Origin: Umbilicaria muhlenbergii
Taxonomy: Eukaryota; Ascomycota; Lecanoromycetes; Umbilicariales; Umbilicariaceae
Length of the DNA: 64,000 bases
Direction of reading: 5' to 3'
Assembly: GCA_000611775.1 (NCBI GenBank)
Contig: KK106985.1
Location: forward strand, 310,001 to 374,000
The position numbers and the translations under genes are program-made. The notes beneath the pieces are model-generated. The model did no database searches. It saw nothing but the letters and a program-made list of their open reading frames with translations, and was not told where the DNA came from. Shown piece by piece: positions 32,696 through 44,900 of this stretch (its first letter is position 1; every line of letters begins with the position of its first letter).

Positions 32696-33912
32696 ATGCC
32701 CTCCGCCCTCACCCCCCCGACCCAGCAAGAAGTTCCCTTCTACGTCCCCACCGTCGACATCAGCCCCTACATTACCGACCCCACCTCTCCCGCCGCGGAG
32801 GAAGTGATCAAGAAGGTCCGAGCTGCCTGCCTGTCGACGGGATTCTTCCAGATCACCGAGCACGGAATCCCGCGGGAACTGCAGAAAGCCGTGTTCGAGG
32901 CCGCAGCGGCGTTTTTCAAGCTGCCGTTGGAGGAGAAAAAGAAGCTGGATGCGAAGACGACGGTGGGACATCGAGGGTATGATGTCTTGGCTTCGCAGTC
33001 CTATGAGGAGGGGGTGATGCCGGATTTGAAGGAGGTGGGTACTTGGCGATTGACTGGAGTTCAGAGCGTGAACAGAGCCCGCCAGGCATCTCCTGGGTGT
33101 AAATGACATTGGACGGAGGACAAGGAGGGTGAAGAATATATGCAGAGGTTTCTTGAAAGCTCTGCATCACGACTGATTTGATCGAATTTCCATCTCTTTC
33201 GGCTGCGTGCTTCTGTTCATTCACTATACTTGAGAAATCTCACTAACACCTCTCTTCCAAGGGCTTCTACGTCGGTACTGACCTCCCTCTCGACGACCCT
33301 CGTGCCCAAGCCCGGCGCTTCTTCATGGGGCCCAACGTCTGGCCACCCAGCTCTCTCATCGAGCCCGCCACCTTCCGCGCACCCGCCGAAGCCTACTACC
33401 AAGCCATATACAACCTTGCTCTGACCGTGCTCGAGATGATCGCACGCACCCTACCGTACGGTTCTCATGTATTCGACAACTTCATCGCCAACACCCCTGC
33501 CGCCCCGCTACGCATGCTCCACTACCCGCCTGCGCAGAAGACGGAGAAGCGCCAGCTGGGTGCCAGCGCGCACACGGACTTTGGAGCCATCACCCTGCTG
33601 TTGCAGGACCAGAATCCGGGATTGGAAGTGCTGGACCAGGGCACAAATGAGTGGGTGCCCATCGAGCCAAATCCCGATGCGTACGTGGTCAACGTGGGAG
33701 ATATGCTGAGCAAATGGACGCGAGACCAGTATAAGAGCTCGGTGCACCGGGTGTTGAACAAGAACCCAACGGATCGGTACAGTGTTGTCTTCTTCTTTGA
33801 CGGCAACTTGGATTGCTCACTGGAGCCGCTCGACGGAAGCAAGGCTGAGGAGGTGCTGAGCGTGGAAGGCTACATGATCAAGAGAATGACGGAGACCTAT
33901 GGGAAGAAGTGA
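32696..33912 (+). CDS. Fe(II)/2-oxoglutarate-dependent oxygenase (isopenicillin-N-synthase-like family)
   Basis: This is a non-haem iron oxygenase likely to hydroxylate, desaturate or rearrange the pathway intermediate. Two exons (32696-33034 and 33262-33912) join in frame to 329 aa. The N-terminal DIOX_N domain runs from VPTVDISPYI through GFFQITEHGIPRE. The double-stranded beta-helix domain has the iron ligands His217 and Asp219 (SAHTDFG) and His275 (SSVHRV), and the 2-oxoglutarate-binding Arg285/Ser287 (DRYSV). All core residues are intact, so it should be active. It is placed between the exporter and the Myb gene. Fungal relatives include the TropC-type ring-expanding enzymes, but nothing here fixes the reaction, and no flavin monooxygenase of the tropolone type is present. 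Confidence 0.92.
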
Positions 33913-35990
33913 GATGATCTTCCGACATTGATTGGTCGACCGGACGGGCGATGAACTCGGAATGTTCTCATCATCACCATCCCTAGTTAAAGTTATTCCC
34001 GAACATCATACTTACCACAACGAATAGCAAGAGACGTACAAATCTGTCTGATGTAGAACAAATTGCTTTGTAGAATGCGACATGCCAGGGCCTCTAGACA
34101 CGCTAGCGTTTGATTGTCCAATGTGCATATCTTCGACCGGTGTTCCGCCAAGACGGAGGATCCAACAAGGGAACAAAGGGCAGGCGCTATTCTGTGCTGA
34201 CCAGGTGAGGCAATACGAGCTCAGGGTCTTTCTCTCGGCTTCATTGACATGTTGTCCCATGTCAGCAGGCCTGAGAATCCTTGAAGTCCAGGTCTGCCCT
34301 ATCATATCATAACACCGGGCGGATAGCGTGAACTAAGGCTGCCCCGCCTCTATTTGGGATGAACGCCTTGCTTGAATCCTTGATTGCGGACCCAAACGAC
34401 AGCCTAGGTACACACCTGTAATGTGCTCGTGTAATACCACGATAACACCACCTGGAATAGTCCGTGATCCTTGGCTCGGATATCCTCCGACTCCAGTGAC
34501 ATTCCTCTTGGCTGTCTATTCTCCAGCCAGATGTGGTCTTTCCTTGCGTGCTCGCCGTCACCGATGCCTGCGGGCTCGAGCGGCGGAGAAGATGCGGAAT
34601 CTCCGTTGGGTTGAAAAGGGAGCAGTGAGAGACGCTCGAATAAAGTATTCAACGGCTCAGGGGCTTGACGAGACCGCTCGGGCGATCGGACACGGGACCA
34701 CTCGGACAGAGTCAACGTTGTTTTGGCGCTGGCAGCGGTGCCGCCGGGGTGGGACCAGTCACTACCTTAGTGTTCCGACATAACAAACGCTAGTGTCAAG
34801 AGCTGAAGATCTACGGTAACATTACGGCAACCATATCGGTGCGGGGATGCTATGCATGCACTGCATGATCTGATGGCCAGGATATGCCAGCCTCAACAGG
34901 TGTAGGTAGACTTGGCCATCACTGTCATGTACATGTATCATATAGCACTCTTAGCACGTAAAGAAAGAAACCCTAGCGTCGAGCTTAGCGCCCATGATCG
35001 ACAGCAATGTTTCGCCTTACGGCACAAATCAGTCCAGAGTCCGGAGGTCAAGCAAGATAAACATGGATAATACCAGACTCAATGCCTACTCCAGTAAGCT
35101 TCCTTCCCTCCCCTACCCTTACCCTACCGTACCTCTGTGAACCGGCTTAGGCGTAATGCGTGGGACTTGACTAGCTTGACTTACTTGGTGTAAGTGTTGC
35201 ATGCTCGTGGCACAACGGTCCAAGTGTGAGACGGTGGAACGGTCAATGTTTCCACACTTCTCCAGCGATGTTGGTGCTTACATCCAGCGCCAACGCGTGA
35301 GATGTGTAGGCAGCAATGTGGGCCTGATAGAGTTCAGCCTAATTTGGAAAGCAGGGCTTGAGACTAGAACAGCACATCAATACTATTAAAGCCTCGATCC
35401 TACATATGATCCTGCGTACGATTCGTTCGTCCTTCCGTGACGGAGCCGCTGAGAGCACCACTCCCCATCTGATATATGACTGTGTAACGTGGACTGGCTT
35501 GTCCACCGTTGTGGGATTGCAGAATAAGACCCTGACTTGGCCTTATGACGACAGCGCCGAGGTCGCACAGCAGCATGGGCTGCCTCTCAGCCAGCCAACA
35601 TCAAAGACGTCGAATTTAAGCCGCAAGCTGTCTCTGATCAGGTCTGTCCAGCCTCAGATGCTTTCTGGACAGACTCTATCCTGGCTCAGGGTGAGGCCCA
35701 GATCAATCCTCCAACAGAGCGGGCCTGCCTGGTTGGACTTTTCCTGTGCTGCTGACATGCAATGGTCAATACCGCCCCTTCTCGTCCGTGGCTGCAGGAC
35801 TTAGCTGCTACCTGGATCGAGGTCCCTGCAACCAAGGCTGGGGCCGGGTGAGGGAGTAGGCCACTTTGAGTTGCTTGAGCTGTAGCGTGATTGCTCAGTT
35901 CTATATCTAAAGACTGCATTCGAAACCTAAGCTATAGCATACACGGAAACCTTTCTTGGAACTGGTTCCATGCCTGTATAGTGGCCGGAG
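33913..35990. other. Long intergenic stretch upstream of the Myb gene
   Basis: About 2.1 kb without a supported gene. Short frames at 34400-34780 and 35360-35800 have no family resemblance, and I see no transposon ends or tRNA. It holds the Myb gene promoter; I found no exact cluster word in it. Confidence 0.45.
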
Positions 35991-37365
35991 ATGACTTCCA
36001 CAACACGGATACGGAAGAAGTGGATGCCGGAAGAGGATGTGCTGCTCCGATGTGAAGCTGATGCTCAATGTGCAGTCTCCCCAGGCCCCAAGTCAGTGGT
36101 TACGACTAACAGAGGAAAACTTTCAACAGTAAGCCAAGGCTGTCTCCGAGACTGGAATCGAATAGCTGCAAAGTTACCGGGGAGAACAAACAAAGATTGC
36201 CGCAAACGATGGAGCAAGGTGTGCGAAACTGTAAACAAAGGAGTATGGAGCAGCAAGGAAGATGAACAGTTGCGGGAGGCTGTTGAAAAGTTTGGTCCAC
36301 GGTAAGCCTGCTTGGTGGCACAAGGACTTTGGGAAATTCAGTCCCACTGACGAGATGGATGCAGATGGACACATGTCGCTCAGAGCGTTGGGACTCGCCA
36401 TGCAGACCGTCAGTACTTGTCCTCGATTTGACCCCCGCCCGACTGAACCACGAGACAGAATGTGCAAAGCGATGGACCCACTCATTAGATCCCGACCTTG
36501 ACCGCAGTCAATGGGTTGCCGACGATGACGCGCGCCTTCTTGAGGCGACGGCCAATTATGGACGGAATTGGTCAGTCATTATGGAGAAGGCCTTTCCCGC
36601 ACGATCGCCAACAGATATCAAGAACCGGTATACCTGACCACTCCAAGCTCTTACCGTTTTCCAACATCTCACGAGTGGTGCAGACATGTCATCCTCGAAC
36701 GCAAACAAAAGCAGGCACTGGGACCGTCGAAACTTCCCGCCAAACCGTCCTCGTCCCCTTCATCCTCATCGCCAAAATCTAACAGTACCCCGAGCGAGGT
36801 CGCACCAACAGAAATGAACATCGATTCCGACCCGTGGTCGAAGCGAGATCTTCCCGCCTATACTTTCGACAACCTCGACGCTCCCGACCTGCTCGGCATG
36901 GGTCCCGGCAGCGACAACTTTTCCATCCCCACCCCCCTGAGTCTCGAAACAGCCCCATCTCCCGACGACTTCTCCACCTCGGGCTTCCAACTCTCCGACT
37001 TCGACGACGGCGACCATTTCCTCGACGGCACACATCAACACGCCCTCCTCCAGCTGCAACCGGCCCCTCTCCTCTCCCCCACCCCCGGCTCCTCGGATCT
37101 CGACCTCCTGCTCGGCAGCACCGACTTCTCCGTCGCATACGACGCCTTCGACTCCACTCCCGACCCCATTGACCGCCGCTCCCGCTCCGCATTCGCGGCG
37201 GTGGGGCCGTCCGATCTTCCCCCCGCTGCCGCGGCCGCGGCGCTGTCCGGCCAGCGCAACACGCTGATCCTCGAAGACCTGCAGCCGGAAACGGTCAACC
37301 GGATCATGAGCACGCTCTTCCGCTCCAACACCAAAGTCAAGATGCGCCTCTACAGCCAAGACTGA
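35991..37365 (+). CDS. Three-repeat Myb-like transcription factor, candidate cluster regulator
   Basis: This is a DNA-binding regulator. Four exons (35991-36301, 36365-36408, 36459-36627, 36684-37365) join in frame to 401 aa; the second is only 44 bases long. Three SANT/Myb repeats are visible. R1 runs from KKWMPEEDVLLR to DWNRIAAKLPGRTNKDCRKRW. R2 runs from KGVWSSKEDEQLREAVEKFG to WTHVAQSVGTRHADQCAKRW. R3 runs from SQWVADDDARLLEATANYG to NWSVIMEKAFPARSPTDIKNR. The rest (from about residue 180) is disordered, with Ser/Pro runs and an acidic Asp/Phe/Leu-rich region that could be an activation domain. It ends in a short conserved-looking helix (NTLILEDLQPETVNRIMSTL). It is the only transcription factor gene in the cluster. 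Confidence 0.88.
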
Positions 37366-38291
37366 CCGGACGCGTCCTTTGTTGATTTTTCCGGCCGGTG
37401 GGGGGGGAAAGCTGTCGAGCTTCGGCAAGCGGGTGGGCGGAGTGTGTGGTTTTTTTCCTTTCTTTGAAAAAAGGATTCTTTTCTTTCTTTTCCCCGAACG
37501 GGTTTTGGGGCGCGTCGTTGGGGGTTTTTCCGATCCGAGTGCTGGCTGAGACTGGACTCGCGGGGAAGAGAGGGCGTCGGGGGGTTGGAGGCTGGATTCC
37601 TTGGGATTCCTTGTCGGTGGCGTGGAGATGGAGATGCGTGTGGTGAGTAGAGACTTGGAAGCTTTGCTGCACTTGGTGCAGTCGCTCAGTCCCCTATTAA
37701 GGTCTAGTTGTTCGATCAATCAATCAAATCTGTTGGGCAGTTGCTCGACTAGTTCTCGATGCGGATCATGTACCAAGGTTGTCACAGCTGTCAACATCAC
37801 CGGGGCAGCCAACTGTTGTATAGGCGATGTGAATAATGCGCTCAAGAATTGAGTGATTTTATCAGTAGCTTGGTATACAGTCGAGTAGATACGTACCTGG
37901 TAGAGTAATTCAAAATGGTGACAGCTGAGACAGGCAACTTAAAACTGTGATATCTTGTATATTTGTTTTCACCAGCCTATGGTGAGAAATGATACTAAAG
38001 TTTACCATGCTATCTCAAGCACTGAAACATAAGTACTCAGAAACATTCTATTTACATAAACACCTCAACTCTACTTAAGAACAAACACTGTAGAACCCTC
38101 TGATAACCTCAAGAACGCCATCCTCTGCATCGCCTGCACAAAGCCACCGCATCCAGTTCCTCCGGCTACAAAGAGCGAGCTTTGCGCGGATGAGAATATA
38201 GTAACTCAATACATAAAAGGTCGGGAACAGGCGCGGGAAACGTAATGCGTAGAAGAGAAATTAACGGAGTATGGAGCGTATGTGTCACATG
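37366..38291. other. Convergent intergenic region (Myb and GMC 3' ends)
   Basis: About 925 bases sit between converging genes. A T-rich tract with short hairpin potential (around 37445-37495) follows the Myb stop. Nothing else is recognised. Confidence 0.45.
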
Positions 38292-40348
38292 TCAGTTTCC
38301 CTGAAGAATAGCATCCGCGATTTTCTCGGCCAAGGCATCTAAAAAACCCAACCAACCACATGGTCAGTAATGAACTGCACTGGCACCCCACCCCACCCCG
38401 ACCGAGCGAGACAGAAAAGACCAACTCACAAATAGTAGCAATGGGATGACCAGGCGGGAGCAGCGCAAACGCCGACGCATCCACCACCCTCAACCCCGTC
38501 ACACCAAAGACCCTCGCGTCGGCGTCCACGACCGCGAGCGCATCCGTCGACTTCCCCATCTTGCACGTGCACGACGCGTGGAAGACGGAGGCGAAAGTCT
38601 GGCCGACCAATTTCAGGATCTGCTGGTCCGTGGTCGCGGCCAGGGCGGCGCCGGGGAAATACTCCGGGCCGATGGTGATGGACCGCATGGCTTGGGTGGC
38701 GAAGACGGCGCGGGCGCGCTTGTACGCTGCGATGGCGACCTGCTGGTCCGTCGGGTGGGTCAGCCAGTTGGGGTTGATGAGGGGAGGGTCGGACGTGTCG
38801 GCCGAGGTGATGTCGACGGTGCCGCGGGAGAAGGGGGCTTGGAGGGCGACGGCGACGGTGGCGTAGTTGTAGCCGTCGGTGGGGGCGTCGAAGATGTAGT
38901 TGTTTTGGTAGCCGTAGTAGGCCGAGGTGGGGAAGTATTCGATGTCGGGCCAGTCGGCGGGGAAGGAGGCAAGGTCGGAGAGGGCGGTGCCGGTGAAGTT
39001 GGATTTCTGGGCCTTGGGGAGCTTCTCGAAGGCGAGGAGGTCGGCGCCACTGTCGGTGAGAATGCCGGAGGCTTTGTCGTTGAACTGGGCGGCTGCCGCT
39101 GCCGCGAACGCCGGGTTCCCGAGTGATGAGGTTGTCACAACGTTGACCCTATACGAAGGTCCGCCGAGAATGTGGTCCCACATGTTCTGACCCACGCCAG
39201 GACGATCTGCAACGACAGGAATGCCGTGCTTTTGAAGAGTTGCAGCAGGACCAACACCGGATACCATGAGAAGTTGAGGAGACTGGAATGCTCCAGCAGA
39301 AACAATGACCTCTTTGTTGGCAGACAGAATGAACGGGACCGGGCTGCCGTCAATCTGGACCACAACGCCAGTGGCTTTCTTGTTCGAATCAAAGAGGATT
39401 TTCTTGGCCATGGTTGATTGATACACAATGAAATTAGGTCTCTCCAGCCCGATCTTCCGTAGAAACGCTGTCTCAGACGATTCCCGAACCATCGTTGTTG
39501 CATTGATGGTCAACAGCTGGTAGCTTGAGCCGATTACCGCTCCACTTGTCAAACCTTGGATCGGATTGATGCCTAGCTCTTTGAATGCCCTTTTTGCCCA
39601 GGATGAGAACGACATAGCATAACGAGCGAAAGTAACAGAAACGGGGCCTTCAGCGTTGCCCATAGATGCTGCATCATAGTCGGGCGTCGCGTTCGCAGGC
39701 CGGTTCGCTGAGTCTGGAGGAGTAAAGGTCACACTTTTTTGGAAGTAGGGAAGCAGACGATCGAAGGTGTAGCTTTGATCACCCACTGCGTCAGCCCATT
39801 GCTGATAGGCGCCCTTGGGACCTCTTTGATAAGTCAAGTAGTTTCGACCAGAACTGCCACCGAGACACTTTCCACGAGCATAATGGACCGATTGGTTCCC
39901 GAATCCCTGTTGTCTGATCAGTCAACGGGGCCAACATTACTAGTGACACTTGACATACTGTTTGTGGTGTGGTGACGAAACCCCAATCCACCAGCGGAGG
40001 AACGTCGAAGACGGACTTGCCACTCCCAGCCGGACCGTATAGTGGAATCTGGCTCAAGTTGCCGTTGCCGATCTCGTAGAAGCTTCCGGCCTCGATGACG
40101 GCAACTGACCTGGTCCCGTCCTGAGCAAGTCTTGCGGCAACAGTGAGACCGGCAGTACCCCCACCGACAACGACGTAGTCGAAACTTTTATTCCCCGGTA
40201 GTCCAAACGACGAACCCAGGAGACGACGAGCCTGGAGATCCCCAACTTCGCGCGGCTCGAGCGGTTCACCGCGCTCGAATGCTGTTGGTGCGGCATGCAC
40301 GGCCACCGAAAGTGCCAGGAGGCAAGTAGCTTTAAACGCGTAAAACAT
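38292..40348 (-). CDS. GMC (glucose-methanol-choline) FAD oxidoreductase, secreted type
   Basis: This is a flavin alcohol oxidase or dehydrogenase, likely oxidising an alcohol of the pathway. Three exons (39959-40348, 38430-39906, 38292-38338) join in frame to 637 aa. Residues 1-19 form a signal peptide (MFYAFKATCLLALSVAVHA). The FAD-binding motif is VVVGGGTAGLTVAARLA (about residues 58-74), and the GMC signature follows as YARGKCLGGSSGRNYLTY. The catalytic region shows FHASCTCKMG and GHPIATIYALAEKIADAIL, where the last intron interrupts Tyr. The signal peptide suggests a secretory or vesicular location, as for PatE-like enzymes. A cluster word lies 265 bases upstream, supporting membership. 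Confidence 0.93.
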
Positions 40349-41954
40349 AGCTAAGACCGGGAATGGCGGAAAGCAGAAGCTATATACACGGGGCCGAAAG
40401 GAACGAATGATTCAGTAATGAGCGGAAAGGATGAGCAACGGTCTACGGCAACATAGAGAACGGGAAAAACAACTGAGAGCGGTGCGAGGAAGGTAATGCA
40501 AACAGCGAGACGGCCAAGGCACACCGAACCGCAGACATCTTTTAAGTAATGCTCCGCAGGCGCCGAGGAGCGCGATAATCAGGCAGATGGCCATGCTTCA
40601 ATCCCGCCAGCAACTCGGGTCCTTCTCAATGAAGTTGTCCGGCTGCGGAGGATAACTTGAAGGTGGCGCGGTCGGAGGCGTGAGATGTGACGCTGCCTCG
40701 GACACCAGCGCAAGCCTTTGTTGGACCAGTGTGGCACGGAATGAATGGCAACTCAATGTAGCGGAGCGCCAGATTCCAAGCGTGTTCTGAAAGACATGAT
40801 GGCGAAGGCCTGGTGCAGGATGAAGCGCGAGAGATATATAATTTTCCCTGTTTACTCACTCCCTTTTCCTTTTCGCTTTTCGTAATTCTCCGCCATGCAG
40901 CACTTGTGACCGAGATATGCAAGGACAGCGTGGCAGAACGTGGGACGTGCATAACTGCTGCATATCTGCACAAGGCTGATGCAAGGTACCAGGCGGGATC
41001 ATCCTTTGATCATCAAGGTAAGGCTGAGTCAGCCAATATTGATGGCGTGGTCACACGATACACACCAGATGACCACCTTCTGCCCTGGCCCTCCAATGGC
41101 TGATGCGGGTCTTTCTCACGGTGGCCGAATGAAGGATTCCTATCCACTCTCCGCCGCAACAGGAAAGGATGAGGCCCCTCGCGAAGCTTCCACCAGCGTT
41201 AAGCTACACTCAGCTGAGGCGCGCATATTAATGGATATGGATGGATTTGGTCCGTTTCGGTCCACCCTCTGAACAGGGTGAACCTGACTCTTCCCGTTTC
41301 CGGCAGTCCCATCACTCGGGCCCTGTCGAGGCCCACCCCATCTCAGCCTGGTCGGATGTATCCGTGCGGGGTGAGTGATTCATGGAGATGTCCAGAGTAC
41401 GGAGGGCCACTCTCACCAGCTCTATCTTGGCGCCAGGGGTGGGAAATAGCCTCATCTCCCATTTCCGGCATGGTGTCGCTGATCTTCCGATCTTGCAGCG
41501 TTGCAAGGTGACGGGAAGTATTGGGAGGCCAGCACGTGGCCAGCTTGAAGTGAAGGAAGCTTGTTTCTGCTTCGGCCGTTAATCTCATATGCCCCGCTTT
41601 TGCATCAACAGCCACCCCCGCTTGGCTGTGGTGCTTTTTACGTTGTATACCTTAGATGTTAGCCGCCACACACCACCGATACTACCTGTACACTGCTCTC
41701 TACTACTTGTACACATCATACAGAAGTCACGGAAACTCTGCTCGGGCAATTGAGCATGAGGATTGAAATCACCGGCTCAACAACATCTGTATCGCCACGC
41801 AAGTATGAAATATCTCGACATCTTTCATTGCAAACGACAATGAAATCATTCCGGGGCCGCCAGCGTATATAGTATACATCTATAAGACCATGTTCCTCGT
41901 AAAGCCTAATCCTGGTCCAGGTAAACGCGAAGCTGTAATTCTTAACGTCGTGTA
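40349..41954. other. Intergenic: GMC promoter and PKS 3' region
   Basis: About 1.6 kb. It holds the exact cluster word at 40613-40622, a one-mismatch copy (ACTCGGGCCC) at 41314-41323, and a TATA-like ATATATAATTTT near 40834. No gene is supported. Confidence 0.5.
40613..40622 (+). promoter_or_regulatory. Cluster word ACTCGGGTCC (GMC promoter)
   Basis: This is an exact copy 265 bases upstream of the GMC start. It extends into CGGGTCCTTCTC, shared with the MFS promoter. Confidence 0.65.
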
Positions 41955-44900
41955 TCAGATGTGAGAGAAGATGAACTCATAACCCGCCTGGACTGCTTCC
42001 TGTCCAAACCCGGAACTGGGGGGGAAACTGTCAAATAGATGAGCGGCGTCTTCTAAAAGATAGATACCCGCAGGAATGCCCCTGCTCTTCAGTGCATCCA
42101 CAACCTGCTGACTGTGCTCCCACGGGATCAACTCGTCCGCAGTACCGTGAATGAGAAATGTCGGCGTGTGGTAGTTGCCGCGAACGATCTGTGCATGTGG
42201 ACTGATCTCCACAATCTTTTCCATCGGCGGCATCGGCAGATCCTCAAACACTTGAGCATCTGCACCCGCCAGCTGTTTCTTGCTCGGAAGCCTGTTGAGG
42301 AGGAGTGGCAGTGTCTGCGCTTTCCAATTCATATGGAGAACGAAGCGCCAGCGTGGGTCTTTCAGCGTCATCATTTGACCCCAGTAGTTCTTATTGCTTG
42401 GAGGGTAGTAATCTGAGATCGGCTCATCTTGGACTCCCTCCAAAAGATCATAATCTTCGCTAGGAGAGGAGACCGAGATGGAGGGGTAGATTGGTTTTTG
42501 CCACCCTATGTTAAATTATGTTAGTAGATGTAGTTCATATGCAAAGAGAGTCTACTCACAGTCAGATTCGAGTATAAGTGGGGCGTAGAAAGCCAGAATG
42601 ACCTCAGGAGGCTTGATGCCCCGCTGCATTGCTGAAGAAGGGATTGTCATGGCGAGATGTCCGCCGGTTGACCACCCAATCACTGCAACCTTATTGCCGT
42701 CTATATGGAGTCCTGGATACTTGGAGGTCATTTTCGGGAGTGTATTTCTACACCACTGCAGTGCATCACAAACATCCGTCATCGGTCCATCAATAATGTT
42801 GATCTCTGGACAGAACCTATACTCGACGCTGACAGGCAAGAATCCCTTGTCCAAGAGAAGCCTGACCTGTTTTGGGTGAGCTTCTTTGCGGGTGAACATG
42901 ACGTGGCCTCCGCCATGAATCAGGAGTGCTTCCAAGCAGTTAGCTATGGCTGACATGATTATTAGATACAGTCAACATACCAATAGGCCGCTTAGCCGCA
43001 GATATATCTTGGGGATAGTAGATATCAGCAAGCAGAGAGTTGTTGCCGACCTGTTTGTACACAACAGTTTCACACTCTAGCTTCGGGGGAGCTTTTCTCG
43101 GCTTGAGATCGTCATTTTCGGCCTCGGCAGGAAATCCTGTGATGATCCGCAGCGTACGGGCTTCTTCAGAGCGACCGTCGGTCCAAGTGACATGTTTGAA
43201 CCCGGCAGATTTCATGCTCTTGTTCCAAAACCATTCACTGGCTAGCACATGCTTCCGACCGTCTTCGAAAAGCCACCATCCGTCAAGAAGTCCGAAAACA
43301 AGGTCGAACCAGTAGATGTTTTTAGTAAACTCGACCAAAGACACAAATCCACCGGCCCGAAGCATTTGACGCATATGCCTAGTAGAAAGCGTAAGATCCC
43401 GAGTGGCGTGGATACAATTGGTCGAGATGATGCAGTGATAACGGTTCAGCAACTCTTGAGGAGGCTCTTTTTCAATGTCCACTACCATAAACTTCATGTC
43501 GCGGCCCGCAAATGTTTTCTTAGCAGCAGCGACCAGGGATCCAGAGAGGTCTGTGAACGTATAGGAGAAGGGGACTCCTTGTCTAGCTAGAAAGTCCACA
43601 ATGTACTTCGTTGTACCACCGGTTCCTCCGCCCAGCTCGAGAATATGAAACTTACCTCCGTCAGGAGGGTTGGCGAATGCTTTGATGAGATAGCTTCCCA
43701 AAAGTCTAGAGATGGCTTTGTACATTGGTCCATTGGCATAGACATCCTCCAGGATCTCCTTGTTCGACTTGCTGCGGAACAAAAGTTGAAGAGGATCTGC
43801 AGCACCCACGAGACAATCACCCAACCTGGAACCCGTGATATGAAGTAGTTTATGCTCGGACGCATGTTGAGGGAAGACTTCCAAGGCTTCTTCAAATAAT
43901 GTGGCTGATGTAGTCGTATCAATTGCAGTATTGGATCGCACAAAGTCACCGTCCTTGGAGTGAATCAGATTGCCATCTTTGAGAATCTCGTAGAGCTGAG
44001 CGACAAGCATAGAATGCTTCGGAAGATATTCCAATGGGGGGAGCTTCTGACCAGGTCGCAATGAAGCCAGCGCGCAACCGCAGGTCGCAAAAGCCTCCAC
44101 GACGTATGCAAGCACCAGTCTTGCTTGGGTTGGATAAACCTGTTCCCAGAAGTTGGCGAAGCCTGTCTGTTCCGTGTAAATGTCATAGTCGTACCGTATT
44201 TGTTCAAAGGCTTGTTGAGCGCCAACTAAAGGAGTTGAGTAGCCACCAGAAGCTGCAAGCGACTGTACACCGGATTGATCCTGGTGTGGAGTCATTGCAG
44301 ACAGTGCCAAGCTCTTGAACTCGACATCTTTGGCTAGCTGGGGTATATCGGCAATAGAAGTGTTCTTTGTGCTTGTTGGGGTGGAGGGAGTTTCACTCAT
44401 CACGCTCGAAGGGATGCTTGCCGTCAATTCTGCGTCTGTTCCAGGGACTGGTTGACCTTGGGTACTGCCACCTCTGCCTGTAGAGCGAAGATATTGCGAC
44501 AGAGACTTTATATCGACTAGATTCAGGAGATCGTCCGGGGGAATCTCAATACCAAAGGCGATGCTGATTTCACCGAGCACTTCGGTGATCATCAACGAGT
44601 CAATTCCAAGTTCCTCGAGAGTGGAATCAATACTGAGAGCATCCATCGGCACTTCAGTCACCTTATGTAAAAGCCTCCGAAGCTCAAGGTCCACATCCAT
44701 TGTGGGTCCAGATTCAAGCACAGATTCAAGCACAGGTTCAGCAATCGATGGAACCGCACTATGTCTTGTAGGCAACGGTAGAGGTTGGGTTCCCTCTACT
44801 ACAGTACGTGTTTCTGGATCGGTGGGGTTTGAAGTCGAAGCGCCGGAGGCCATAGTCTCACTTCCGTCAACATTTGCACGGGATAATACCTTAGCCAGAG

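Noticed and set aside
34400-35810. Several 100-150-codon frames on both strands upstream of the Myb gene
   Set aside because: No family resemblance, no consistent splice pattern and frames overlap on both strands, as expected from chance.
38446-39126. Plus-strand Gly/Val-rich frame of 226 codons
   Set aside because: It is antisense to the GMC oxidoreductase and an artefact of its codon use.
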